From: Piromyces finnis
Taxonomy: Eukaryota > Neocallimastigomycota > Neocallimastigomycetes > Neocallimastigales > Neocallimastigaceae
Direction of reading: 5' to 3'
Length of the DNA stretch: 64,000 bases
Assembly (NCBI GenBank): GCA_002104945.1
Contig: MCFH01000051.1
Span: forward strand, 337,683-401,682
The notes under the pieces are model-generated. The model searched no databases and was not told the origin of the DNA. It was given only the letters and a program-made list of their open reading frames with translations. A program made the translations under genes and the position numbers. Every line of letters starts with the position of its first letter. The stretch's first letter is position 1. Shown in pieces: positions 26,501 to 35,126 of the stretch.

Positions 26501-27964
26501 TTGATCTTTAATAATATCATTATATGTAGATGTTATGAATTGTTCTATTACTTTAGTCAATGAATCAACAAAAAATTTTCTAAAAGTATATAAATATGGA
26601 TTGTTAAAAATACGATTATAATCAAATAACTGATCAATATTTAAATGATAAGATTTAGAAAGAAGTATTAATTGTTCAGCAAGTATATTAATGAAAGACT
26701 GAACTTGATAATAATTTGGTTCTTTTCTTAAATATGAAAAAATAATATTGGAGCATTCTTTATTACTCATCTGTTTTATTTTAATACTTTGTGGTGTTTT
26801 GTTATTTATATTTGGAATATATATATCATATTTATTAATATTATTAATATTATTTAAATAATTACAAACAATTTGAATATTTTGTTCTATTCTTGAAGAA
26901 ATGATTAATTGTGGCATAGATTTAGAAGTTATGTGTATATTCTGGAAAAATGATAATATTGGAAACAATACTTTAAAATCTATATTACCATTTGGGATTT
27001 CGACTTTAATTACTATTTCACTACTATAATAAAATTTTCTTTCATTAACAGAATAACATTTTAATATTAAAAATTCATACAAAAATTCCCTTAATACTTC
27101 TAATTGTTCACTGTAATATAAATCTATATGTAATGCAATTCTTTGACCACTATATTTTAATAATCTATTAATAATGTCCTCTTTATTTATATTATCACCT
27201 AAAGGGAAATAAACATATGTATATTTAGGATTTTTATTTTTGAAATCATTTTTAATTAAAGTGGACTTTCCTAAACCGGAAATACTACTAGAATATACAA
27301 TTACATTGGAAAACAACCTTCTTTTCATTAATTTATAATCATAATATTTATGATATGGTAATTTTTTAATTTCTATAATAGCTTCATCTGTTTTATTTCC
27401 TTCTGTATAAATAAAAAGTAAGCACGAAACCATTTTTTTTGGATCACTAGAATAAAGTTCTTTAAGTAATTCGATTAATATGCTTTTCTTTCTACGACTT
27501 AAATTTTCAGGCTTAATTAAAATAAATAAAATATTTTGATCGCATTTAATACATCTATAAAGAAATGATATTATTTCATCTTCAGTTGTATCATTATTAC
27601 AATATATGACAGTTTGAGCAATAGGAAATTCACCTGTTAAACTTAATGAACAATGTATTGTATTTTTTTCTATATTTTTTAAAGAACATGAATGACTATA
27701 AATACCCCTTTTTTTTTCACCATGTTTTATCATTGCTTTTTTAAATATTGTTTCATAACTTTTATTATTAGCTTTAAATAATTTATTTAGATATGTAATA
27801 TCATCATCAAACATTTGGTTTAATGATAGTTTATTTTTATTTATTAGAATGTTTGTTTCAAAATTCTTAATTAAATTACCAGTAATATATTTTAAAATAT
27901 TATCTCTAATTTCATCATCTATACTTTTACTTTTATCTTCATTTTCAATTTTGAAAATTTTCAA
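17600..27964 (-). CDS. RNF213-like giant AAA+ protein, core and C-terminal part
   Basis: Uninterrupted 3,454-codon stretch, no introns. In order: a P-loop-like GLGKST near residue 230; an active AAA unit with VVLMGETGCGKTSLIK near 645 and Walker B IFFDEINTC near 711; a second with PLFIIGKPGCSKSLSAQLI near 973 and IYFDEMGLAE near 1046, then FIGISNWPFDASKMNRG, a signature close to vertebrate RNF213 AAA4; an acidic insert with repeated YSSDEEE near 2300; and an RZ-type zinc finger near 2680-2715 (CSCGKSYY...DNC...CSFC...IGGTNHRL). No RING finger was found. RNF213 is a dynein-like AAA ring and E3 ubiquitin ligase in the cytosol. The reading continues upstream into the next three blocks through one-base slips, so the start at 27964 is an artefact of a frame break rather than the real N-terminus. 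Confidence 0.88.
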   Translation of the reverse strand: MKIFKIENEDKSKSIDDEIRDNILKYITGNLIKNFETNILINKNKLSLNQMFDDDITYLNKLFKANNKSYETIFKKAMIKHGEKKRGIYSHSCSLKNIEKNTIHCSLSLTGEFPIAQTVIYCNNDTTEDEIISFLYRCIKCDQNILFILIKPENLSRRKKSILIELLKELYSSDPKKMVSCLLFIYTEGNKTDEAIIEIKKLPYHKYYDYKLMKRRLFSNVIVYSSSISGLGKSTLIKNDFKNKNPKYTYVYFPLGDNINKEDIINRLLKYSGQRIALHIDLYYSEQLEVLREFLYEFLILKCYSVNERKFYYSSEIVIKVEIPNGNIDFKVLFPILSFFQNIHITSKSMPQLIISSRIEQNIQIVCNYLNNINNINKYDIYIPNINNKTPQSIKIKQMSNKECSNIIFSYLRKEPNYYQVQSFINILAEQLILLSKSYHLNIDQLFDYNRIFNNPYLYTFRKFFVDSLTKVIEQFITSTYNDIIKDQELTHNQQKGDIKIEDAKEKAALYLTNKKIFQFEKIRPSLVLINEDGQSVSIIKTTNNNQRDDNEVGHLMAVYHLDYTTKRGNLIDYNNLKPRDFLIELKKVLNLLNPIDEMDKESPREFNKKKLENLSDIVKSYVFTADNFMKLILISLFLRTDIPVVLMGETGCGKTSLIKIIASLKSIPMYTLNIHAGTEDDDIIQFIRNNNLFNDISKNKDNEEKTDMVWIFFDEINTCNSLCLITEIMLKHSCKGESIRENVKFIAACNPYRVDVSKREIPGLLDEKYIVSNLVYSVNPLPHSLLNFVFDFGSPNDKDIRKYISNITYEFLQRNIKNRYILNKIHTIAEDSIFEAHKYIRDNFDISSVSLREIRRLSILFEWFCNKLLKNKFIIKNFKEMLDDEKRYIYSLNLSIYLCYYIRLFDKNKRIIFIKKMERSFKNEIKFEDIPKKIENEIATAVKLDKGIARNKALLENLFAIFVCLNTKIPLFIIGKPGCSKSLSAQLIFKSMNGKNSSHEFFREFPKVYTKSYQGSRTSTSQGILKIFEKARKSLEKNTSNEIISAIYFDEMGLAEVSKNNPLKVIHSQLEYDDNERKIAFIGISNWPFDASKMNRGIYLSIPEPDEQDLIDTALAIAKSYDPKLVQDYKIYYEYLSSSYYNYKEGLKNNSLKFKNNNKTNFKLPNKNIKEFHGTRDFYHLIKILSKLFIQNKFPTEKCIIDDILMESIERNFGGLDYSIEKFKEMFKTLYQNVNDISKYDVMNCVLNNIKDSDSRYLLIVTKSSISQYLITLIIQELCKNYVFYYGSDFDEDTLKGYYSAKILNKVQISMNEDTVMVLKNLSSMYPSLYDLFNQNFRKVGNSNYARIALGNSNTQNYKVNDNFRCIVLLDKKEINEQDPPFINRFEKHIISFENLLDSKAINLTNNIFNDINKFCNKKNNLLKIDLKSELVNCDLEEICGIIYQMLINNKTNNNEIRRRNNYNDIIKSKLITNNIIYDDKLKETLEDKIYHKIVPTFSQDIIFFFKYSEYGKQHKNKYQKILNIYLESSKQHQNIKYYLEKININKHIIYTFSNILDSAFEVNNIENEKYGLFTKENTNNVFISQYSSESDIEECIIEYYNNNNYNLCIIHFDVYECKHLNHVNYLIENIESSKNENELKPIILIIHIKRITINNENNIENEEDRIQNEYLISHLTNWQQFFIDNLNGKITNLNDIICASKNELFKNKTLIDLDEEFKNELYHSFTFIHYNDKINFTDISKEEYINKVCDLIIGNKVLMGNIFSLVLNKINSIHNNIIMEVFEKYNFEENDIDFISVLIKHMKNIYKNAIICSLIQLENLNIFSTLLSTNKCMKNKYFGKIYQENIKKLKEESTLTSQTISQVTNIDLILGISYPCIIPVFDKINKYIVENLKNDYFKNENLYITKSEDDYKKEKYIFEMNIKRKFDEQYFADIFLYYNKKKLNILDRKKLLQILFEDYIIYYLSKSNNKFKNKKILRFFDTLSQLFEMINNENENEDDYEEYSDNDIKLLYEKLTKFILFIETFQKYIIIIVDFINFMDSIFIDFTEMFILKILDNTFMKVNKKISIGNDIIFNLYESLVYCILNYKYNFNVISNELFNELFEEIKIISNTVIKVNIDLGLTLKQILYLRDLIEVKEEFSKSKIPLKENLKIYLDFLRNENEIYLLPEYLNNANIELSNNKDIKNPIIKEFEFLNEKLSINNCLNLKVKLLNNKINISNNESYMLIMLNIICSDNDLIIKSKKIFEIIFKKYNLNIINKISSNLYTLNENNESDNSSYEESIIIYSSDEEEKIYNYSSDEEEYINNYINNYYSNEDENMGVNFISQIENDKYNPIIMFLNKTESDILNEVLIYLFDESIIKYFNLKDNDEEKILKQSFIIFRSFISIIENYNCKITKDNKLKILYCISYIKCYCYHLCKIFMNNDDLSDINMESILEFLDNSTKLRKVIKIYILRVLNKIIKNYKNLVEIIKEKELFIDDFDFSEKVPFSFNNLFLQNGSYENYKILKQLYRESKIDNFKTNKELIKLSKNISILNFYDVIINEEFSSLLKKPFDNAYYQKLCHFLQNIVNKSNISETSKSIVSILYSYESLFKEVSNIQNLSLSEYEILLYSHKFAFICSQSKPNTVYSNILSSEIMDKINNIYIPGGEPEYSILIDSAKEIKEYFDNKKASMEKSGVYICSCGKSYYIDNCTQPNSTSNCSFCKKIIGGTNHRLHKREGHLRIFENLNEQAENKNIPGKLFSDLLKEVEILKNTQKPGLKRVLKIYFTNPTKEVRNINNITYRLLSFIFYSCILFDEKLKYLKENDLIKFYYEDDDKQSIFSILKDIWELLNIELNKKGIDNKIQCFLNLILPDIAILISNNEFKMENSHERMLFETECNKKVEYTIANFQKLYQQYINNSKEILEINDDTIQSIIEETSNINKLNLENYPLIRYFYASDYPSYEKFYDQFIEIPNKAQQYPAISSYINASIAEIDKFKFLETFQLINPFIVYVLEKYSNKISRNEAKSIKIKNELKDDNYMKKLFKYFKKGWKKIYTDLTNIDCHGKLEKKYIDDECVLAYILNDTFEDGFGKYIATYYKDCITYHNEFLRSLVPKKSNGDYIQSYSYQIEKEIVIQDANSNEVSSLNIKNDIYDSFDDLINAFSYRNFVKDNNDINFSNHNSIIIDFDSIENELLNILLNGKKLFKNEKEQRFISYKFEGFTKNYNIISDFKSKIESEEELSKEDKANITNSMEYFDYSIILDCIQSLFQYFYNKRNINGEEFLLEEIKQLPKSVIKLNKEFEKFINTNHLNLKLSQLITLYDYIEQLNYNKIIKYVSEDANKKLTEEQIKILDEYFNKDNQIRKEDFCIAVQKMIARYLISDQFNHYDWDIFILLEKKELWNKKLDEFLEEELESLKSSLENAYSEIKISQAIPFSIYLGVENKKKAKKEKRKNKSKNKERFKLDY

Positions 27965-28074
27965 TAAACTATTGTTTCTATTTCTTCTATTATTTTTAAT
28001 ATAATCATATATAAATCTAAATTGTCTACCATGAACTATTGTACTAATATAGTCTGACTGATATTTATTTTTAA

Positions 28075-28479
28075 TTATATTTTTTGATGATTAAGAATTA
28101 TATTTAATTCATTAATAACTTCGGTCAAAGTTTCATTTTTATCATTATATTTTGATTTTGAAGCAAGAGCATTTCCATTTTTAATATCAATAGTGTATTC
28201 AATATCCTCAAAATAACCCTTTGAAGATATAGTTTTTAATAGCTTTAATATATCTTGTATATTAGTAATAATATTTGCAAATTCATCATAAACCTCGCCC
28301 TTTTTTAATAATGCTATTGTTCTTAATTCTGATAATTCATCATAATTTTTTATAACATATTTACCATTATTTTTATAAGAAACTTCACATTTATATTCTG
28401 GATAATTATTTTTTAAATCTATTTTACTATCATTATAAATACTTTTTATATGAGCTTTATTTAATTCATTTGGATTCAA
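28075..28479 (-). CDS. RNF213-like protein, block 3 of 4
   Basis: 134 codons ending LNHQKI at a run of six A (minus strand). One extra A would continue the frame through NIIKNKYQSDYISTIVHGRQ into the core block at 27964; the YIST.VHGRQFRF stretch is typical of RNF213 relatives. Upstream the same frame is open to about 28605. I therefore treat it as an internal piece of the giant protein. It has no independent start signal and no domain of its own. Confidence 0.75.
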   Translation of the reverse strand: MNPNELNKAHIKSIYNDSKIDLKNNYPEYKCEVSYKNNGKYVIKNYDELSELRTIALLKKGEVYDEFANIITNIQDILKLLKTISSKGYFEDIEYTIDIKNGNALASKSKYNDKNETLTEVINELNIILNHQKI

Positions 28480-28589
28480 ATGATTTGTAAATAATTCGTT
28501 AAAATCAGAAAACTTTCCACTAGAATTCTCAAATTTAAGTCCAATATCATGATAATGTGAATTGGATTTTATAATATCAATAAATATAT

Positions 28590-31478
28590 CTAAAAACTCT
28601 TTTTCACTTTTTTTTTACTTTTTTTTGTTAATTCTTTTTGGAATTCAATACAAGTTTCTAATTGATCAATATCATTATATGTTAAATAATTATCTTCAGA
28701 ATCATCAATAAATTCACCCATGGAATGAACATCACATATTTGTTTATCTTTTATAAATTCCATTAATTTTGGTTCTTCATACATCTTGTCCATCACTTCA
28801 AGTGCTATTATACTATCATTGGAATTTAAATCCAATATATTTAAATTTAATAAATTCAAGGAATCATTTATTTTTATTAAATCATATAATGATGAATAAT
28901 TTTCTAAATTAGTTTTGTTTTCTCTAAATATTGCTCTTAAATTTTCACCATTTAATTTGAAATCTTCCAAAAGTAAAATAATATTTTCATAATAACGAAT
29001 ATTACTATCTTTATTTTTTAAAAGTGACAGTTTTTCAATAACTCTATTTTCTTGAGTTTTCTCTATATCAAGAATATCAAGTAAAATATTTACTTCTTTC
29101 TCTACTTCGCTTTTTTCTATATCTTTAATAATACTTTCTAATAAATCTAATTTTATTTTATTTTCAGTTTTTGAATTGAATAACACTTTTAAATTTAGAA
29201 ATTCATTTTTTGTTTCTTCAAAAATGAAAATTTCATCATTATAACCTTCAAACTCTTTCTTTTTGATTTCATTAATTATAATAAATATTTTTGAGTTTTT
29301 GAATTTTGTAATTTGATGAGCTTCATGATATATATTTTTAAAATTGTATATTTCTAATCTTCCATCATCTGGAAAATCACAAATTGGATTATTAATAATT
29401 TGCTTTTTCAATTCTTTATAATTATCAATTATATCATGTTTTTCATTTGGATAATAATTTGAAAAAACATTAATAATTTCATCAATTTCTCTACTCTTAG
29501 TAATACAATAATTCATTGTATTAACAGTTCTTTCATAGAGAGTAGTTATATTTTCTATATCCCCAAATGACAATATTTGAAATCTATCTTGTAATAAATT
29601 CCTATTTTTATCGATTTCTTTTTCATAGAGATTATACATTGATTCTATTTGATTCATACAAAATTCTAAATTTCTCAATTTTTTAATAATATTATTAACA
29701 ACTTCTCTAGTTTTCTTAATATAAGAAACATTTATAAAATTCTTATTATCTTTTTGTAAATCATTTAATTTAATAATATTTTGTAACAATTCTAATTCAT
29801 CAGTTAAACCAACATTAAAAACATCTTCCTCTTTAATTACTTTGCTTTCTAACTTTTCTATAATTTTTATTTTAATCTTTTCTGATTTAGTTTGTTTCAA
29901 AGTTTCTATTACCTTATTATCGGACATATCATTGATATTTATAATCAACTTTTCACATAAGCTTTCACTTATATCATCTGAAAAGTTATCTATAATAAAT
30001 AAAAATAAATGATTTACTTCACGTTCATTTAAAACATTTTTAGTATTTTTTATAATACTTTTAGCACAATAATCCCTATTATCAGAAACTAATTTATATA
30101 AAGTATATATAATAATTTCAATCTCACAGAATTCCATACCATTTCTTTCCAAATCTTTCCCAAAAATATCTACTAGATTTTTAATGATATCTTCACTTTG
30201 TCTTGGAATTGATTCAATATTAAAAATTTTATATAATTTTGTTAAATGATTGTACGTTTTAGCATTCTTTACTAAAGATGAAATAAAAACATTATAATTT
30301 TTATTAAATTGTTTTTTATAATCATATGGATCATTAATATTGCCAATAAATTTTTTACAGAAATCTTCATTAATTTCATCTAAATTAATAAATTTTATAA
30401 GAGAAGCAATTCTGGGATCACTCTTATGTTCTTTATATGATACTTTAACATCTTCTTGTAAATAATTAAGTATTTCTATATTATTCCATTTATGTTTTTC
30501 AATTAATGATTTTCCTAAATCATGAAGTGCATTATATACTTTTTCTAAAATCTTTTTAAATAATGGAATATTCGTATCGTCATATTTTAATATAATATTT
30601 TTTAATTCATTTAATTTATTATAATCTTCCTCCTTTGTTTTCAATACATTAATTAGCATTAAAAATTTTCTTTCGATAGTATCATAGTCACTCTTTTCCA
30701 GTTGTACATTCATTTCAATTAATTCATTAATAAACGATTCTAATAATTTAATATTAGTTTTACCATCTAATTCTGGTATTTTATCGAATTTTATTTTTAC
30801 ACACTTATTTATAATATCCTTTTTTACAGAACAGAAGAACGAAATATATTCATTACTATTAGAAGCTAAGATCAATACATCATTTATTGAGGTTTCTTCT
30901 TTATTAGCTTTTTCATAGATCATTTTTAAATTTTCACATTTTAAATTCGAAAATATATTTTTATTCTTTCTAATAAAATTCAAAATTTCTTTCTTCTTTT
31001 GTATTTTAACGTAAATGTCATTAAAATTCTTTATATGATAAATTTGATTATATATTAATAAAAAGAAGAGTATGTTTTCGCGATTAATATCATCACTATT
31101 ATATAAATCGAATTTATCTATAATCTTTTTATAAGGATTTATATTTATATTTATATCTTTTCTTATTCTAATTTCATTTTTTTTTATCAAACTTGATAAA
31201 ATATTATTTAATAATTCTTTTACTTCTTTTGATAAATTATTAATAGAGATTTCATTATATAATAAAGTTTCAATATAAATTAATACATATTCAAAATCTA
31301 TTTTTTTCTGATCAATAATGGTAGCTTTACTTTCTTCCAATAAATATAGAACTAAAAGATCCAATTTTTCTCTAATCAAATACTCTTTATAAATAATAAA
31401 TTTCTGCATATTTGAAAGACCATACTTATTTATTATAAAATTCTTGGATTCATTATTATTCTTAAATTTATTACACAT
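28590..31478 (-). CDS. RNF213-like protein, block 2 of 4 (helical stalk)
   Basis: 962 codons, rich in Lys, Asn, Ile and Glu, with long amphipathic helices and no catalytic motif, as expected of the N-terminal stalk of RNF213-type proteins. It ends KKKVKKSF in a stretch of eight and nine A residues separated by GT; one additional A in the second run would continue as SEKEFLDIFID into block 3. Its first codons (MCNKFKNNN) follow an A-run, and two additional A there would join it to block 1. No intron borders are needed for any of these joins. Confidence 0.75.
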   Translation of the reverse strand: MCNKFKNNNESKNFIINKYGLSNMQKFIIYKEYLIREKLDLLVLYLLEESKATIIDQKKIDFEYVLIYIETLLYNEISINNLSKEVKELLNNILSSLIKKNEIRIRKDINININPYKKIIDKFDLYNSDDINRENILFFLLIYNQIYHIKNFNDIYVKIQKKKEILNFIRKNKNIFSNLKCENLKMIYEKANKEETSINDVLILASNSNEYISFFCSVKKDIINKCVKIKFDKIPELDGKTNIKLLESFINELIEMNVQLEKSDYDTIERKFLMLINVLKTKEEDYNKLNELKNIILKYDDTNIPLFKKILEKVYNALHDLGKSLIEKHKWNNIEILNYLQEDVKVSYKEHKSDPRIASLIKFINLDEINEDFCKKFIGNINDPYDYKKQFNKNYNVFISSLVKNAKTYNHLTKLYKIFNIESIPRQSEDIIKNLVDIFGKDLERNGMEFCEIEIIIYTLYKLVSDNRDYCAKSIIKNTKNVLNEREVNHLFLFIIDNFSDDISESLCEKLIININDMSDNKVIETLKQTKSEKIKIKIIEKLESKVIKEEDVFNVGLTDELELLQNIIKLNDLQKDNKNFINVSYIKKTREVVNNIIKKLRNLEFCMNQIESMYNLYEKEIDKNRNLLQDRFQILSFGDIENITTLYERTVNTMNYCITKSREIDEIINVFSNYYPNEKHDIIDNYKELKKQIINNPICDFPDDGRLEIYNFKNIYHEAHQITKFKNSKIFIIINEIKKKEFEGYNDEIFIFEETKNEFLNLKVLFNSKTENKIKLDLLESIIKDIEKSEVEKEVNILLDILDIEKTQENRVIEKLSLLKNKDSNIRYYENIILLLEDFKLNGENLRAIFRENKTNLENYSSLYDLIKINDSLNLLNLNILDLNSNDSIIALEVMDKMYEEPKLMEFIKDKQICDVHSMGEFIDDSEDNYLTYNDIDQLETCIEFQKELTKKSKKKVKKSF

Positions 31479-31485
31479 TTTTTTA

Positions 31486-32228
31486 TTATTCCTTTATTTT
31501 ATCAATAACTATATAAGACATTGAATAAACAAATTTTTGTTGATACCTTTTTATACTTATACTTGACTTTGATTGGAATATTTCTTTATTATAGTCAAAC
31601 TCAATTTTAATCCAATCTTCATCATTTTCCAATTCAATATTTGCTATAAATAAAAAAATACTTTTATCTTTAAAAGAATTATTAAATTCATCAACCTTCA
31701 ATATCGATTCACTTTTATTTCTCATAATTTTATTATTTTTAGACGAAATTAGTACCAAATCTTGTTTCAAAATTTTAATATTATTTTTTGATTTTTCTGA
31801 TATAATATTAAAATTATTAAATTTCAAATCTTCGGAGCCAGAAATAACTAAATATATTGTTGTGTTTTGAATATCTTTTTCTTTCTCTTTTCTTATATCT
31901 TCTTCTTCGTCTCCACTTGATTTTTCTACATGATTTTCACCATTATTTGAAAATTGATTATCAAGATTACCTGATTTAGTATAATCCTTATCAATATTAT
32001 GTATCTGATCATTATCTTGATAATATGAAGAACTTCCATTTTGAGATGTCAAATCAGAATTGTTAGAGTTATTACTATAACCGTTAATGAATCTCGAATT
32101 ATAGCATGTTCGCTCGTCTAAATAGCTGTTTTCACTTTCACTTGAATTTCTCCCCAAATATCATCTTCACTATCGCTTACATCTATAATGTCATATATGT
32201 TATTGTCACTATATTTGCCATAATCCAT
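31486..32228 (-). CDS. RNF213-like protein, block 1 of 4 (N-terminus)
   Basis: An ATG at 32228 opens MDYGKYSDNN...DSEDDIWG. At about 32150 the frame breaks in TTGGGGAGAAATT and resumes as NSSESENSYLDERTCY to 31486. The region is acidic and Ser/Asn-rich, then becomes a compact stretch (TTIYLVISGSEDLKF, FVYSMSYIVIDK). The mirrored copy has three G and four A at the same site, where this one has four G and three A; with four of each the frame would be open. I infer that this is the true N-terminus of the giant gene. The start is followed by an intergenic region shared with the divergent DUF2828 gene. Confidence 0.65.
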
Positions 32229-32704
32229 TTTCAATTATTTTTTTTTATTTTATATAATGCTATAATGTTATAGTCTTTTAATTTTCATTGATTTAATAAT
32301 AAAAAATTATTTATTTAAATGCATTTATATTCACTAATAAATCAATAAATAAAAAAGAATAAGAAAAGAGAAAAAAGTTTAGAAATATTAAATAGTTATG
32401 TATTTTTCAAATGACTGCTTTTTTTATTAATAATTTGGACATATAAATATAACTTTTTGATTTTCATAAACATACAAATAATATATTTAAAATAAATTGT
32501 ATTATATATAACAGGTTCAAATAAATGCATTGTTGGTCTTTATATTTTATTTATCAAGACCTATGAATATATTAACTCAAAATTCAAAATGACCATTTAT
32601 TTCAGAATTTTATTGGATGTAAAAATGAAATTTTAATTTTTCAATTGAAAAAAAGATATAAATATTGGACATAATATATCTTATTAAGCATATTATATAA
32701 AATA

Positions 32705-32895
<191 letters not shown>

Positions 32896-33531
32896 TAGAG
32901 ATAGTTATTTTTTATTTACTTTATTTTATATTTTATATGGTCACATGGCCGTATATATGATATGGGTTGATTTTATGTTAATTTTATGTTATTTTATGTT
33001 AATTTTATGTAGAAAGAATTTAACACGTGTATATCTTATTTTTATGTATTAAATTACCATTTTTATAATTATTTCTAAACTTAAAATGTGGTACATGCAT
33101 TTTTTTTTTTTTTTTTTTTGGTTTTACCACATTTATATGGTTAAGCAAAAAAATTTTTAAAAAAATTTTATACTTGATCATTTTATAATTTTTTATCAAA
33201 AAAAAAAACTTTAAATGTATATTACACATTTTCTAATTATAATAATTATTACATTATAGCTAAGAAAAAAAAAAGTATATAAATAATGAAAATTTCTTTC
33301 AAAATATTTTAAAATACATCAAATTATTAGTTTATTTGCTTATTTATATTTTATTATAAATAAACAATAAAAAAACAATTCTTTCTTATATTTTTTATCA
33401 CTTTTAAAAAGGTTTTAATTATTTTAAAATTATTCAAATAATTTTTGGTTTCATTTTAAATAAAAAGAAATCAAATAAATTTTATATTCTAATATAACTT
33501 AAAATAAAAAAAAAAATCATTTTGTTAATCC

Positions 33532-33599
33532 TATTTTGATTTTGATTTTGATTTTGATTTATATTTCGATTTTAATTTTGATTTTAATTTTGATTTTTG
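33532..33599 (+). repeat. GATTTT hexamer array in the 5' leader
   Basis: Repeated GATTTT / AATTTT units run to within about 12 bases of the DUF2828 start codon, so they probably lie in its promoter or 5' untranslated region. They are conserved in the mirrored copy near 49274-49345. Confidence 0.8.
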
Positions 33600-33611
33600 A
33601 AAATAATTAAA

Positions 33612-35126
33612 ATGATGGCTACTATCGCTACTATCGATAATAATAATCTTTCATACACCGAAAATGGTGCTATTGGTTACAAAACTTCTGGAAAAGATTT
33701 ATTGGATATTAATTTTGCTATCTCTTCCATGAGAAATATGGATGAAAGTCAAATCATAGAAAAATATATTAAGGCTTTTAATGAAGAAAATATGTTAGCT
33801 GTTAAATGGTTGTTTTATGCTAGAGATTGTAGAAGCGGTGTTGGTGAAAGAAGACTTTTCAGAATTTGTTTAGATTATTTAGAAAAAAATCATCCAGAAA
33901 TTGTTCGTGCTTTATTAAGTTTGATTCCTGAATATGGTCGTTGGGATGATTTATTTGCTTTATTAAAAGGTCAATTAAAATCTGAAGTTTTCAAAGTTAT
34001 CAAGGATCAACTCGAAGAAGATAAAAAGAATATGAGTGAAAACAAACCTATTTCACTTTGCGCTAAATGGATGCCTTCCATAAATACCTCTTCAAAAACA
34101 ACTAGACAATTGGCAAGATTACTAATTAATGAATTTAAATATAATGATAAGAAATATAGAAAGATGCTTTCTCAAATGAGATCATTCTTAAAGGTAGTGG
34201 AAGTTTCAATGAGCGCAAAGAAATGGAGTGAAATCAATTATTCTGCTGTTCCTTCAAGAGCAAATCTCATTTATAATAAGGCTTTCCTCAAAAACGATAC
34301 TATAAGAAGAAAAGAATTCCTCGAAAAGTTGAAAAAGGGTGAAACTAAAATTAATTCTCAAGTCTTATTCCCTCATGACATTGTAAATAAGTATGGTTCA
34401 TCTAACAACGTAGATGATACTTTGGAAGAACTATGGAAAGGATTACCGGATTATGTAAATGGAAATGGAAACACTATTTGTGTTGCTGATAGTTCCGGTA
34501 GTATGTGCTGCAATGCTTCTCCAAACTCATCAGTAACTTGTATGCAAGTTGCATTCTCATTAGCTGTATACTTTGCTGAAAGAAGTTCTGGAAGATATAA
34601 AGACAAATATATTACTTTTAGTTCAAGTCCTAGTCTTGTTGATCTCAGTGGTGCAAATACCTTGAAAGATAAATTAAGAATTATTAATAATCATTGTTAT
34701 TGTAGTAATACTAATTTGGAAGCTGTTTTCAATTTGATTTTAGATTTTGCTGTTGATAATCAATTACCTCAAGAAGAACTTCCTTCTAACATTCTTATTC
34801 TTTCAGATATGGAATTTGATTCAATGGTTGATTTTGGCAGCTATCAACGTAGTCAACGAGAAGCTTTCTTCTCAATAATGAAAAGAAAATTCAAAAGCAA
34901 AGGATATTTAATTCCAAGATTAGTTTTTTGGAATATCAATAGTCGAACTGGAACTATCCCGGTTAAAGAAAATGAATTAGGGGTAGCATTAGTTAGTGGA
35001 TTCAGTCCAGCAATCATAAAAATGGTTCTCAGTAATAAGACCGATCCATTTGAATGTCTCTTAGAACAACTTAATTCCGAAAGATATCAACCAATTGAAG
35101 ATGCCTTAAAAGATTTAATAAAATAA
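33612..35126 (+). CDS. DUF2828 protein with von Willebrand A-type C-terminus
   Basis: 504-residue intronless ORF from the first ATG (MMATIATIDNNN); an in-frame TTG 15 bases upstream is not a likely start. The N-terminal half is helical with the family's RDCRSGVGERRLFR and PEYGRWDDLFAL motifs. The C-terminal half carries the MIDAS-like CVADSSGSM (D-x-S-x-S) at about residue 295, then ILSDMEFDSM and PRLVFWNIN, as in DUF2828 proteins of plants, fungi and bacteria. The layout resembles TROVE/Ro60 proteins (helical repeat plus vWA), so RNA binding or a scaffold role is possible, but no function is established here. It is divergent from the RNF213-like gene, and a broken mirror copy lies at 47767-49266. 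Confidence 0.82.
   Translation: MMATIATIDNNNLSYTENGAIGYKTSGKDLLDINFAISSMRNMDESQIIEKYIKAFNEENMLAVKWLFYARDCRSGVGERRLFRICLDYLEKNHPEIVRALLSLIPEYGRWDDLFALLKGQLKSEVFKVIKDQLEEDKKNMSENKPISLCAKWMPSINTSSKTTRQLARLLINEFKYNDKKYRKMLSQMRSFLKVVEVSMSAKKWSEINYSAVPSRANLIYNKAFLKNDTIRRKEFLEKLKKGETKINSQVLFPHDIVNKYGSSNNVDDTLEELWKGLPDYVNGNGNTICVADSSGSMCCNASPNSSVTCMQVAFSLAVYFAERSSGRYKDKYITFSSSPSLVDLSGANTLKDKLRIINNHCYCSNTNLEAVFNLILDFAVDNQLPQEELPSNILILSDMEFDSMVDFGSYQRSQREAFFSIMKRKFKSKGYLIPRLVFWNINSRTGTIPVKENELGVALVSGFSPAIIKMVLSNKTDPFECLLEQLNSERYQPIEDALKDLIK

Noticed and set aside
28590-28640. Programmed ribosomal frameshift at the A runs between blocks of the giant gene
   Set aside because: The A-run length differs between the two arms at this site, and several such slips occur in series, so sequence error or natural slippage is simpler.
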